From an uncultured Clostridia bacterium (lineage in GTDB: Bacteria; Bacillota; Clostridia; Oscillospirales; Oscillospiraceae), in contig CAMHMZ010000004.1 in NCBI GenBank assembly GCA_946186375.1, forward strand, positions 28,710 through 92,709: DNA of 64,000 bases, in the 5' to 3' direction. The notes below the pieces were generated by a model. The model saw only the letters and a list, made by a program, of their open reading frames with translations. It was not told the DNA's origin and made no database searches. Both the position numbers and the translations under genes were made by a program. The first letter of the stretch is position 1, and every line of letters begins with the position of its first letter. This document shows, one piece after another, positions 26,044-34,146 of this stretch.

Positions 26044-27080
26044 GGCGCCAGTACGCGGGACGCAGCGACGCGCTCGTCCGTTCCCCCGAGGGAGAGCAGG
26101 GCTTCTGGCCCTCCTATGCCGACATGATGTCGGCAGTGGCGCTGATTTTATTCTTTTTGATGCTGCTCAGCTATATCCAGAACCTCATCACCGGCAACGA
26201 CCTGCAAAACACGCAGGAGCTCCTCAGTGATACCCAGACGAAGCTCAGCCAGACGCAGACGACGCTCAAAGAGACCGAGGTCGAGCTGAGTGACACTCAG
26301 GACGCCCTCACGCTGACGCTGAAGGAGGTCGAGGAGGCGGAAACGGAGCTTCATAAGATCACGATCGATCTGGATGAAGCCAAGCTCACTCTGCAGGAGC
26401 AGAGGGAAGAGCTCTCCGCCCAGGATAAGCTTCTGGCCGATCAGAAGGCGCTCATCGGCGAACAGGAGGAATACATGAAGGCCGCCTCCGAGGAGCTGCT
26501 GGCCATGCGCAGCCAGATGCAGACCATCGCCGTGCTGCGCCTGTCGATCCTCGAGAAGGTGCGCGACGGCATCGTGCGCGTGATGGGCGACGCGAGCAAG
26601 GTCAGCATCAGCGAAAACGGCAACATCGTGCTGAGCGAGGACATTCTCTTCGATGTAGGTTCCTCCGACGTCAAATCTGACGCGCGGCCCGCGCTCGACC
26701 AGCTTGCCACGGTCTTTGCCGATTTCCTCTCCAGCGATGAAAACGCCAAATACGTCGACAGCATCGTCATCTCCGGTCACACCGACAGCACCGGCGACGA
26801 CGCGTATAACCGGGAGCTGTCCACCGCGCGCGCCAATTCCGTGCTCGGCTATCTGCTCACGACCCGCAGCCGCGCACTCGGCCGCTACGCCTCCTATTTC
26901 TGCTCCGCAGGCTACGGCAAGACCCGTCCCGTCGCGGACAACGCCACGGAGGCCGGGCGCGCCGCTAACCGCCGTATCGAGATCTCCATCATCCTGCGCG
27001 ACGACACCGTGCTCGAGATCGTGGAGAGCTACCTCGACATCGAGGTGCCCGAAAGTCTGACCGTTTCGGAGACGCCCTGA
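26040..27080 (+). CDS. OmpA/MotB-like membrane protein with long coiled coil
   Basis: The 346-residue protein has one membrane segment preceded by FWPSYADMMSAVALILFFLMLL, where the Asp is placed like the proton-binding Asp of MotB. A regular heptad-rich coiled coil follows (about 55-150), then an OmpA-like peptidoglycan-binding domain (VVISGHTDSTGDDAYN-type motif: SIVISGHTDSTGDDAYNREL; C-terminal RAANRRIEISII). It overlaps its partner by four bases (ATGA). The pair likely forms a proton-driven channel tied to peptidoglycan. Confidence 0.85.
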   Translation: MRRQYAGRSDALVRSPEGEQGFWPSYADMMSAVALILFFLMLLSYIQNLITGNDLQNTQELLSDTQTKLSQTQTTLKETEVELSDTQDALTLTLKEVEEAETELHKITIDLDEAKLTLQEQREELSAQDKLLADQKALIGEQEEYMKAASEELLAMRSQMQTIAVLRLSILEKVRDGIVRVMGDASKVSISENGNIVLSEDILFDVGSSDVKSDARPALDQLATVFADFLSSDENAKYVDSIVISGHTDSTGDDAYNRELSTARANSVLGYLLTTRSRALGRYASYFCSAGYGKTRPVADNATEAGRAANRRIEISIILRDDTVLEIVESYLDIEVPESLTVSETP

Positions 27081-27092
27081 CAAAAAACATAG

Positions 27093-27133
27093 AAAAACAG
27101 CTGCCTCGGTTTGACCGAAGCAGCTGTTTTTTT
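27093..27133. terminator. Bidirectional terminator between the OmpA-like and esterase genes
   Basis: The arms AAAAACAGCTGC(C)TCGG and CCGA(A)GCAGCTGTTTTT have A- and T-runs on both sides. It serves the convergent genes. Confidence 0.9.
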
Positions 27134-27135
27134 GT

Positions 27136-28470
27136 TTACATGGGGCCCCTGTCGCGCAGGAAGGTGTTGAGCGTCTTTTTCCAGCATTCGGCGGGATGGG
27201 CCAGGCCCTCCGTCACGCCGTCAAGCTTTCTCAGTCCCTTCTGCCGTCCCGTGAGCGCAGGCCATACGGGCAGCCCCGCGCCGTTCGGGTCGCCGGTACG
27301 GGCAAAATTGGCCACATAGGCGACCATCTGGCGATGCAGCGCGTAGTCCGTCTCCTCGAAGGGGCGCCAGCTTTTCTCCATCCCGCCGAACAGATACCAG
27401 AGGTCGACCGCGTGGAAGGCCTTGTAGCTGTTGCCGGGGGGCGTGCGGTCGAAGAAATAACCGTAGACCGGTGCACGCCCGAGCCGCGCGTTCACTCTCC
27501 CCCACTGCCGCGCCATGTAATAGAGGATCGGCGCGAGAAAGTCCTGCGAGGTTACGCCAAAGATAAGCGGGATGTCGAGGCACTTGCCCTCCTTCAGGAG
27601 CTTTCCCGGTTCGTCGCGGATGATCTCCCCGTCGATGCCGGGCTGCACAAGATGGAAATCGTAGTTTTCGCGGCAGACGGCAAACCAAGCCTCCCACAGC
27701 TCCTTTGCAGGAAGGGCGCGGAAGCTCGCCTCGTCCGGCGCGCCGGAGCGCTCGCGCACCTTGGCCCAGAAATCACCGACCTTCTCCTTCGGCCATGGCC
27801 CGGCCAGCTTCGGCACGGCGCCGCCGCCGGACATGAGGACAGCCCCCTGCACGAGCCCCTTGAGCTTGTCGCAGTAGAGGAGATCCGTAATGCTCATGGC
27901 CCCTGCCGACTGGCCGATCAGCGTCATGCGCTTCGGATCGCCCCCGAAGGATGCGATGTTATCGTAAAGCCAGCGGACAGCCTCGATCTGGTCGTGCAGG
28001 CCGAGGTTCAGATTTTCATACAGGGAAAAGACATTGAGCCGGTAGCCGACGGAGACGAAGACGATCCCCTCTTCCGCATAGGCCCGGCAGTCGCCGTAAG
28101 GCATTTCGCCCACCGTGCCGGTCTCGTGCCCGCCGCCGTGGATAAAAATCAGCACCGGCGCGTCCTTCGCGTCCTCCGGCGCGACGATGTTGAGCGTCAT
28201 GGGAGACTCCGCGTAGGTAAATTCCATGCCGCTGCGAAACTCCTTGCAGTAGAAGGCCCCCTCGCCCGTCGCGTCGTCGCGGAAGGAGCTGTACTGCCAG
28301 CAGTCTACTTCGCCCTTCGTCGCATCGAGCTCGCCGTCCCAGTGCCGGATCCTGACCGGGCGCTCGAAGCGCTCCGTCACCGCGTAGGGGATACCGCGAA
28401 AAAGCCGCACGCCGTCCTTCTCTTCTCCGCGGACAGCGCCGCAGGGAGTCTGCACGATACAGGCAGCCAT
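27136..28470 (-). CDS. Carboxylesterase/lipase family protein (type B)
   Basis: The 444-residue protein has the alpha/beta-hydrolase fold of type B carboxylesterases: an N-terminal CGAVRGEEKDGVRLFRGIPYA, the oxyanion block LIFIHGGGHETG, the nucleophile elbow LIGQSAGAMS with the catalytic Ser, and a late His in AFHAVDLWYLFGG. There is no signal peptide, so it is probably cytoplasmic. The ester substrate is unknown. It is monocistronic, with its own promoter upstream and a shared terminator. Confidence 0.9.
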   Translation of the reverse strand: MAACIVQTPCGAVRGEEKDGVRLFRGIPYAVTERFERPVRIRHWDGELDATKGEVDCWQYSSFRDDATGEGAFYCKEFRSGMEFTYAESPMTLNIVAPEDAKDAPVLIFIHGGGHETGTVGEMPYGDCRAYAEEGIVFVSVGYRLNVFSLYENLNLGLHDQIEAVRWLYDNIASFGGDPKRMTLIGQSAGAMSITDLLYCDKLKGLVQGAVLMSGGGAVPKLAGPWPKEKVGDFWAKVRERSGAPDEASFRALPAKELWEAWFAVCRENYDFHLVQPGIDGEIIRDEPGKLLKEGKCLDIPLIFGVTSQDFLAPILYYMARQWGRVNARLGRAPVYGYFFDRTPPGNSYKAFHAVDLWYLFGGMEKSWRPFEETDYALHRQMVAYVANFARTGDPNGAGLPVWPALTGRQKGLRKLDGVTEGLAHPAECWKKTLNTFLRDRGPM

Positions 28471-28500
28471 GATCCTCTCCTCCTTTTGTTCTATATCTTT

Positions 28501-28529
28501 AGTTTATCGCACAGCAGCCTCGTAAGCAA
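28501..28529 (-). promoter_or_regulatory. Promoter of the carboxylesterase gene
   Basis: On the minus strand TTGCTT (28524-28529) and TAAACT (28501-28506) are separated by 17 bases. Confidence 0.6.
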
Positions 28530-28641
28530 GGCTTCTTTTCCACGACGAACAAAAATCCCGCGGAGAAAAGTTCAAATTCTGTTTATTTTTCTCTCCCTTC
28601 ATGTGGTATAATACCTCTCGTCTTTTGATAAGAGGGATCCT

Positions 28642-29418
28642 ATGGAAGAGAAAAAAACGTCATTACTGTACAAAATCATCCGTTTTCTGGTCTGGCTTTT
28701 CTCTCCGAAATTCCAGACGGAGGGGCTGGAAAACCTGCCGGACGAGCCCTGCATCATCGTCGGCAATCACAGCCAGATGTACGGGCCGGTCGCCGGGGAG
28801 ATCTTCTTTCCCGGAAAGCACGATATCTGGTGCGCCGGGCAGATGATGCACCGCGAGGAGGTCGCGGCCTACGCCTTTGAGGACTTCTGGTCCTTTAAGC
28901 CCAAATGGACACACGGCTTTTTCCGTTTGCTGAGTCATCTGATCGTGCCCATCTCAGTGCTGATTTTCAATAACGCCAACACCATCCCTGTCTATCACGA
29001 CTCGCGCCTTATTACGACCTATCGGCTTTCGATCGAGCACCTGCGCGCCGGGCGCAGCATGATCATCTTCCCTGAGAAAAACGAGCGGTACAACAACATC
29101 CTATACGCCTTTCAGGACAAGTTCGTCGATCTCGCCCGCTTTTACTATAAGAAGACCGGGCAGGAGCTGCAGTTTGTGCCGCTGTATATCTGCCCGAAGC
29201 GCAAAACCATGGTGCTCGGCGAGCCCGTGCGCTTCGACGCCTCCGCTCCCATCGGAGAAGAGCGCGAGCGCATCTGCTCTGTCATAGCGGAGCGCATCAC
29301 AGAGATCGCCGCCTCCCTGCCCGAGCACACCGTCGTCCCCTACCGCAACATCCGTAAACGCGATTATCCCAAGAACATCCCAATCGAGGTAACTGCTGAT
29401 GAAACGCACCCCTGTTGA
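28642..29418 (+). CDS. PlsC-like acyltransferase
   Basis: The 258-residue protein resembles glycerolipid acyltransferases of the PlsC fold: IIVGNHSQMYGP replaces the usual NHxxxxD block, MIIFPEKNE corresponds to the FPEG-type motif, and FVPLYICPKRKTMVLGEPVRF to the conserved late block. The expected Asp four residues after the His is not present in the usual place, so the reaction is uncertain. It overlaps a PAP2-type gene by 20 bases, which suggests a two-gene membrane-lipid unit. A TATAAT at 28607-28612 probably serves as -10; the -35 is weak. Confidence 0.7.
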   Translation: MEEKKTSLLYKIIRFLVWLFSPKFQTEGLENLPDEPCIIVGNHSQMYGPVAGEIFFPGKHDIWCAGQMMHREEVAAYAFEDFWSFKPKWTHGFFRLLSHLIVPISVLIFNNANTIPVYHDSRLITTYRLSIEHLRAGRSMIIFPEKNERYNNILYAFQDKFVDLARFYYKKTGQELQFVPLYICPKRKTMVLGEPVRFDASAPIGEERERICSVIAERITEIAASLPEHTVVPYRNIRKRDYPKNIPIEVTADETHPC

Positions 29419-30088
29419 TTATTCCGGTTTCCGCCTTTCCCGTATGAACGAGCCCCGCTTTCGCCACGCCTGGCTGCTGGCCGGGTGGATCTTTTATTTC
29501 GCGATGTACTTCATTACCGAGAATTTGATCCCGCCCGAGGCCTGCCACAGTGTGCACTGTGCGCTGGACGACCTGATCCCCTTCAACGAGTTTTTCGTGA
29601 TCTTCTACGTCGGCTGGTACGTGCTGGTCTTCGGCTCCCTGGCCTATACCTTCTTCTATGACGTCCCGTCCTTTAAGAAGCTGCAGACCTATATCATTAT
29701 CACCCAGGTCATTGCGATGAGCTGCTATATCCTCTGGCCGAGCCGCCAGGATCTGCGGCCCGATGTCTTCGTCCGCGACAATCTGCTCACGCGCCTGATG
29801 GCCTTCATCTATTCCTTTGACACCAGCACGGGCGTCTGCCCTTCGCTGCACGTCGGCTATTCGCTGGGCATTCTCTCCGTCTTCTGGAAGGACAAGACCC
29901 AGTCCCGCCTCTTCAAGGGCGCGCTGCTGTTCGTCGTCATCATGATCTGCCTGGCCGTCTGCTTTGTCAAGCAGCACTCCGCGCTCGACGTTCTCGCCGC
30001 CCTGCCCATGTGCCTGCTGGCCGAGATCCTGGTCTATGGGCGCGATTACTGGAAGCCGCGGCTTCGCGAGAAGCGGCTCGCGCTTTGA
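29399..30088 (+). CDS. PAP2-superfamily membrane phosphatase or phosphotransferase
   Basis: The 229-residue protein has about six membrane segments and PAP2 motifs: CPSLHVGYS for motif 2 and KQHSALDVLAALP for motif 3. Motif 1 is less clear near SRQDLRPDV. The order of the hydrophobic segments recalls the inositol-phosphoceramide-synthase-like branch. It probably works on a phospholipid or polyprenyl phosphate together with the upstream acyltransferase, whose end it overlaps by 20 bases. A second PAP2 protein lies at 31262-31933. Confidence 0.8.
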   Translation: MKRTPVDYSGFRLSRMNEPRFRHAWLLAGWIFYFAMYFITENLIPPEACHSVHCALDDLIPFNEFFVIFYVGWYVLVFGSLAYTFFYDVPSFKKLQTYIIITQVIAMSCYILWPSRQDLRPDVFVRDNLLTRLMAFIYSFDTSTGVCPSLHVGYSLGILSVFWKDKTQSRLFKGALLFVVIMICLAVCFVKQHSALDVLAALPMCLLAEILVYGRDYWKPRLREKRLAL

Positions 30089-30107
30089 CGGAGCGGCAGA
30101 TTTGTCA

Positions 30108-30136
30108 TTGACTTTCTCCTGCTCCTGCGGGATAAT
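30108..30136 (+). promoter_or_regulatory. Promoter of the hydroxy-acid oxidase gene
   Basis: TTGACT (30108-30113) and GATAAT (30131-30136) are separated by 17 bases. Confidence 0.7.
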
Positions 30137-30186
30137 GAAAAAAGAAGCATAACCGCCACCGTGAGACTGTAAAGGAGAGAGAGACC

Positions 30187-31206
30187 ATGACCTATCAGGA
30201 GATCCATGACCTCGCCAGGACCGAGGTCGGCCCCTACTGCAAAAACTGTCCTGTCTGCAACGGCCGCGCCTGCGGCAACAGCATGCCCGGCCCCGGCAGC
30301 AAGCAGCCCGGCAACGTCGCCGCGCGTAACTTCGACAAATGGCAGGAGATCTGCGTGAACATGGACACGCTCTGCCCGAATGTCGAGCCGGACGTCGGCT
30401 TCGACTTCGCCGGGCGGCACTTCTCCGCGCCGATCTTCGCCGCGCCCATCGGCGCGCTGGATATGCATTATGGGCCGAAATACAAGGATCCGGCCTATAA
30501 CGCCATTCTCGTCAAGGCCGCCGCGGAATACGGCGTCGCCGCGCTGACGGGCGACGGGGTGAACCCCGACATCATGATCGACGCCGTGCGTGAGATGGCC
30601 AAGGTCGACGGGATCGGCATCCCGACGATCAAGCCCTGGAACAAGGAAGCCGTCTTCCAGAAGCTCGACTGGGTCAGCACCAACCGCATCTTTGCCGTCG
30701 CCATGGACGTCGACGGCGCGGGCCTGCCTTTCCTCAAGGCCATGAACCCCAACGCGGGCAGCAAGTCCGTCGAGGAAATGCGCGAGATCATCGACTATGC
30801 CGCGCGACCCTTCATCATCAAGGGCATCATGACTCCTGCGGGCGCGCGCAAGGCCGTCGAGGCCGGCGCCTCCGCCATCGTCGTGTCCAACCACGGCGGG
30901 CGCGTGCAGGGCGGCACCCCCTCCACGGCCGAGGTGCTCCCCGCCATCGCCGATGCGGTGAAGGGGCAGCTCACTATCTTTGTCGACGGCGGGATCCGCT
31001 CGGGTCTGGACGTGTTCCGCGCGATCGCACTCGGCGCCGACGCCGTGCTGATCGGCCGCCCGATCCTCAACATGATCTACGGCGGCGGCGAAGAGGGCTT
31101 CCGCGTGTATCTCGACAAGATCGTTGGTGAGCTGAAGAGCACCATGACCATGTGCGGCGCGGCCAGCCTTAAGGACATCGACCGCAGCAAGCTCTTCGGA
31201 TACTGA
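30187..31206 (+). CDS. FMN-dependent alpha-hydroxy-acid oxidizing protein
   Basis: The 339-residue protein has the lactate/glycolate-oxidase TIM barrel: IVVSNHGGRVQGG, IFVDGGIRSGLDVFRAIALGADAVLIGRP and a C-terminal glycine-rich phosphate site. Such enzymes oxidise a 2-hydroxy acid to the keto acid through FMN. The N-terminus carries an unusual cluster, YCKNCPVCNGRACGNSMPG, with four Cys that could bind metal or an iron-sulfur cluster; I infer this only from spacing. The ATG follows AAAGGAGAGAG. It is monocistronic. Confidence 0.85.
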   Translation: MTYQEIHDLARTEVGPYCKNCPVCNGRACGNSMPGPGSKQPGNVAARNFDKWQEICVNMDTLCPNVEPDVGFDFAGRHFSAPIFAAPIGALDMHYGPKYKDPAYNAILVKAAAEYGVAALTGDGVNPDIMIDAVREMAKVDGIGIPTIKPWNKEAVFQKLDWVSTNRIFAVAMDVDGAGLPFLKAMNPNAGSKSVEEMREIIDYAARPFIIKGIMTPAGARKAVEAGASAIVVSNHGGRVQGGTPSTAEVLPAIADAVKGQLTIFVDGGIRSGLDVFRAIALGADAVLIGRPILNMIYGGGEEGFRVYLDKIVGELKSTMTMCGAASLKDIDRSKLFGY

Positions 31207-31217
31207 GCTGATTTCTC

Positions 31218-31259
31218 ATAAGAAAAAACCGGGATCGGACGATCCCGGTTTTTTCTTAT
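31218..31259. terminator. Bidirectional terminator after the hydroxy-acid oxidase gene
   Basis: A perfect 19-bp stem (ATAAGAAAAAACCGGGATC and its complement) has a four-base loop. Confidence 0.95.
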
Positions 31260-31261
31260 TC

Positions 31262-31933
31262 TCAGCGTGTCAGTCGACGCACGATCCTGTTGACCGGCGC
31301 TCCGTAGACGTTTTGCAGTGCTTTACTGCCGCAGAGGGCATAGCAGCCTTCGCTCAGCGCGATCCCTCCGAAGACGTCTGCGAGCACATGCTGCCGCACC
31401 GTCAGCGTGGATACGCAGACCGCAAGCGCCATGAAGAGCGAGAAGGCGCGCAGATGCAAAGGCACGTCCTTCTTCCCGCGCAGGCCGATCCAGCAGAGCC
31501 AGGCCAGATAGCAGTGCACCGAGGGAAAGAGATTGTCCGGCGTATCGACGCGGTAAAGAAGCTCCACAAGCTGTTCCCAGAGCGAGCTGCCGCCCGGCGT
31601 TGGGCGGACGATGGTCGTGGGGAAAAAAGCGAAAAACAGGAGACAGACAAGCTTTGCCAGAAGATTGGCGGCAAAGAAGCGGTCGGCCTCCTCCCTCTCC
31701 CGGAGGGAGACGAGCCAATAGACAAAGCCCCACCAGAGAAAGCAGCCGAAATAAAAGAGCATCGTCCAGGGCAAAAGCGGAAACTGCGCGTCGATGGGGA
31801 GGCTCAGATCGTGCGGCGCTCTGCCGCGGGCCAGGAAGCTGCCGAGCGGAAAGAGGACGCGGTTCGTGAGGATCATGAGCGCCAGAGACACGGCAAAATA
31901 CACGGTTTTTTCTTTGTCAGCCGATTTCAGCAT
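31262..31933 (-). CDS. PAP2-family phosphatase
   Basis: The 223-residue polytopic protein has PAP2 motifs in order: TIVRPTPGGSS near motif 1, NLFPSVHCYLAWL for motif 2 and VRQHVLADVFGGIAL for motif 3. It could dephosphorylate a lipid phosphate or undecaprenyl pyrophosphate. The best start is the ATG at 31933 (MLKSADKEKTV), although its ribosome site is weak; the longer frame from 32035 would overlap the yjjG end. It is the last gene of murF-yjjG-PAP2 on the minus strand, which supports a cell-wall role. Confidence 0.78.
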   Translation of the reverse strand: MLKSADKEKTVYFAVSLALMILTNRVLFPLGSFLARGRAPHDLSLPIDAQFPLLPWTMLFYFGCFLWWGFVYWLVSLREREEADRFFAANLLAKLVCLLFFAFFPTTIVRPTPGGSSLWEQLVELLYRVDTPDNLFPSVHCYLAWLCWIGLRGKKDVPLHLRAFSLFMALAVCVSTLTVRQHVLADVFGGIALSEGCYALCGSKALQNVYGAPVNRIVRRLTR

Positions 31934-31985
31934 GTTGATGCATACAGGCGCTGCGACCGTTCGTCCGCGCCTGTCCTTTCGATTT

Positions 31986-32675
31986 TTATAAGCTCTCCAG
32001 CAGAGGCAGGAGCTCGTCCAGGTGCCGGATCTCATAGTCCGGTACGATGTCCTCCCGGCCGGGCAGCCCCTTGGGATTGTACCAGCAGCTGAGGATCCCG
32101 GCGTTCACGCCGCCGCGGATGTCCGAGGTGAGGCTGTCGCCGACGATGATCGCGCGCGAGCGCTCAAAGCCGGGGATCTGCGCAAAGCAGCGTTCGAAAA
32201 ATTCCCGGCTCGGCTTGTCGCAGCCGATGAGCTCCGAGATGAAGATCTTCTCAAAGCAGTCTTTGATCCCGGCGCTTTCCATGCGGCTCTCCTGCACGGA
32301 GGCCAGGCCGTTCGAGACGAGAAAGACCCGGTGTCTCCCCTGCAGCGCCTGCAGCAGCTCCTGTGCGCCGGGCATGAACCAGTGCCCCTCGTGCAGCAGC
32401 GACTCATAACGCTCGCAGGCCTCGCGCCCTGAGACGGCAAGCCCCTGCTCGGCAAAGAAGGCCTCAAAGCGCCCGACGAGCACCTCCTCGCGCGTCAGGA
32501 GCCCCTCCTCGAGCTTTTCCCAGAAGCGGATGTTGATAACGGGATAGCGGGCCAGACGCTCCTCGGTGGGCTCGATGCCGCGCTCGGAGAGCATGCGGGT
32601 GAGCGCTGTCCGCTCAGCCATGGAAAAGTCCAGGATCGTGTTGTCCAGGTCCAGGAAAACAAAGGCTTCCTTCAT
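31986..32675 (-). CDS. yjjG: YjjG-type HAD nucleotidase
   Basis: The 229-residue HAD hydrolase has motif I FLDLDNTILDF, motif II FLVSNGL, and motifs III/IV CDKPSREFFERCF and IIVGDSLTSDIRGGVNAG. The cap domain and length fit the YjjG/YfnB group, which dephosphorylates non-canonical pyrimidine nucleotides. Its start overlaps the murF stop by four bases. Confidence 0.85.
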   Translation of the reverse strand: MKEAFVFLDLDNTILDFSMAERTALTRMLSERGIEPTEERLARYPVINIRFWEKLEEGLLTREEVLVGRFEAFFAEQGLAVSGREACERYESLLHEGHWFMPGAQELLQALQGRHRVFLVSNGLASVQESRMESAGIKDCFEKIFISELIGCDKPSREFFERCFAQIPGFERSRAIIVGDSLTSDIRGGVNAGILSCWYNPKGLPGREDIVPDYEIRHLDELLPLLESL

Positions 32676-34024
32676 AGCTTCAGCTCCTTGATCGCCTCGC
32701 TGATCGCGTCAAAGTGCATGCCGCGCGAGGCCTTGACCAGCACGCGATCTCCTTTGCGAAGCTGCCGCGGCAGATCCTCGGTCAACGCCTTTTGGTTTAC
32801 ATAATGAATTGCCCGGTCTCCTGCACCCAAAGCGAGCTCCGCCGCAAGGGGCCCGGCCGTGAGCACGAGCTCCGCGCCCTTTTCCGCCGCGTAACGGCCG
32901 ATGGCCCGGTGCATGTCGGGGCTCTCCTCTCCCATCTCCAGCATATCACCCAGAATACAGACGTGCCGCCCCGGGAGGCTCATCAGCGAATCGATACTGC
33001 TGCGCAGAGAATCGGGATTGGAGTTGTAGCAGTCGTCGATGAGTGTGACAGAGCCGGTCTCGATCACGGCGCCGCGGCGGCCGACCGTCTCAAAGCCGGC
33101 GATCCCGTCGACGATCTCCTCATCTGTCAGGCCGAAATGCAGCCCCACCGCCGCGCCCGCGAGCGCGGCATAGACAAGATGGCGGCCAAAGGCGGGGATC
33201 CGCACCGGGATGCGGCGCTCCGCCGTCACGATCTCACAGGCGGTGTGCCCCTCGGCTGTGACGCGGATCCGCTCGGCCCTCACATCGCAGCCCTCGCCGA
33301 GGCCATAGAGGATCTTCCGCTGGCGGCAGGCAAGGCCGCGCAGCTTCTCGTCGTCGCCGTTTACAAAGATCGGCGCCCCATCGGGCATGAGCTCCAGCAT
33401 CTCGGTCTTGGCGCGCAGAACGCCGTCGAGATCGTGCAGCTGTTCGAGATGTGCGTGCCCGATCACCGTGTAGACGGCGCAGTCCGGCCGCGCGATCCGC
33501 GCAAGCGAGCGCATCTCGCCGAAGCCGGAGATCCCCATCTCCACCACGGCGACCTCATGCTCCGGACGGATGCGCGAGACAGTCATCGGGACGCCGATCT
33601 GGTTATTGAGATTTCCTTCCGTTTTCAAAACACGCAGGCGCTGCGAGAGGACCGAGGCGACCATCTCCTTGGCCGAGGTCTTCCCGACGCTGCCGGTGAT
33701 ACCGACGACGGGCAGCTTAAGCGTCTCGCGATAGCCTGCGGCGATCTGCTCGACCGCCGTCTGTACGCTCTCCACGAGCAGCACCGCTCCCTCGACGCCC
33801 TCCGGCACTCGCTCGGCCAGGCAGCAGGCCGCTCCGCGCTCCAGCGCCGCGGCGATATAGTCGTGGCCGTCCACGCGCTCGCCGCGGTAGGCCGCGAAGA
33901 GGTCGCCGGGCCTCACGGCGCGGCTGTCGATCACGAGCTCGCCGAGCTCTGTATTTTCATCGGCTTCGCCGCACAGTCTGCCCCCGCAGAGCGCCGCCGC
34001 GCGTCCGATCGTCATTCCCCACAT
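32672..34024 (-). CDS. murF: UDP-N-acetylmuramoyl-tripeptide--D-alanyl-D-alanine ligase MurF
   Basis: MurF adds D-Ala-D-Ala to the cytoplasmic peptidoglycan precursor. The 450-residue product has the ATP-binding GITGSVGKTSAKEMVASVL, the Mur block VEMGISGFGEM, and LIDDCYNSNPDSLRSSI. The ATG at 34024 is preferred because it follows GAGGTGGAGC; a GTG nine bases upstream lacks one. It is the first gene of a three-gene minus-strand unit and lies away from the division cluster at the left edge. Confidence 0.95.
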   Translation of the reverse strand: MWGMTIGRAAALCGGRLCGEADENTELGELVIDSRAVRPGDLFAAYRGERVDGHDYIAAALERGAACCLAERVPEGVEGAVLLVESVQTAVEQIAAGYRETLKLPVVGITGSVGKTSAKEMVASVLSQRLRVLKTEGNLNNQIGVPMTVSRIRPEHEVAVVEMGISGFGEMRSLARIARPDCAVYTVIGHAHLEQLHDLDGVLRAKTEMLELMPDGAPIFVNGDDEKLRGLACRQRKILYGLGEGCDVRAERIRVTAEGHTACEIVTAERRIPVRIPAFGRHLVYAALAGAAVGLHFGLTDEEIVDGIAGFETVGRRGAVIETGSVTLIDDCYNSNPDSLRSSIDSLMSLPGRHVCILGDMLEMGEESPDMHRAIGRYAAEKGAELVLTAGPLAAELALGAGDRAIHYVNQKALTEDLPRQLRKGDRVLVKASRGMHFDAISEAIKELKL

Positions 34025-34081
34025 AAGCTCCACCTCGTCAGTCAGCTTTCTGTCGACTTACTATATCAGCTTTTTCCCATC

Positions 34082-34110
34082 TTGTCAAAACAGGGAAAGA
34101 GGTATATAAT
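34082..34110 (+). promoter_or_regulatory. Promoter of the exonuclease gene
   Basis: TTGTCA (34082-34087) and TATAAT (34105-34110) are separated by 17 bases. Confidence 0.85.
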
Positions 34111-34146
34111 GTCCTTCTGTAATTTACTATAGAAGGATTTGTTTTT

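Noticed and set aside
25099..27080. A complete Zorya defence system
   Set aside because: Only a ZorA/ZorB-like pair is present. The neighbours are an SGNH-like protein and an esterase, both behind strong terminators, with no helicase or nuclease partner.
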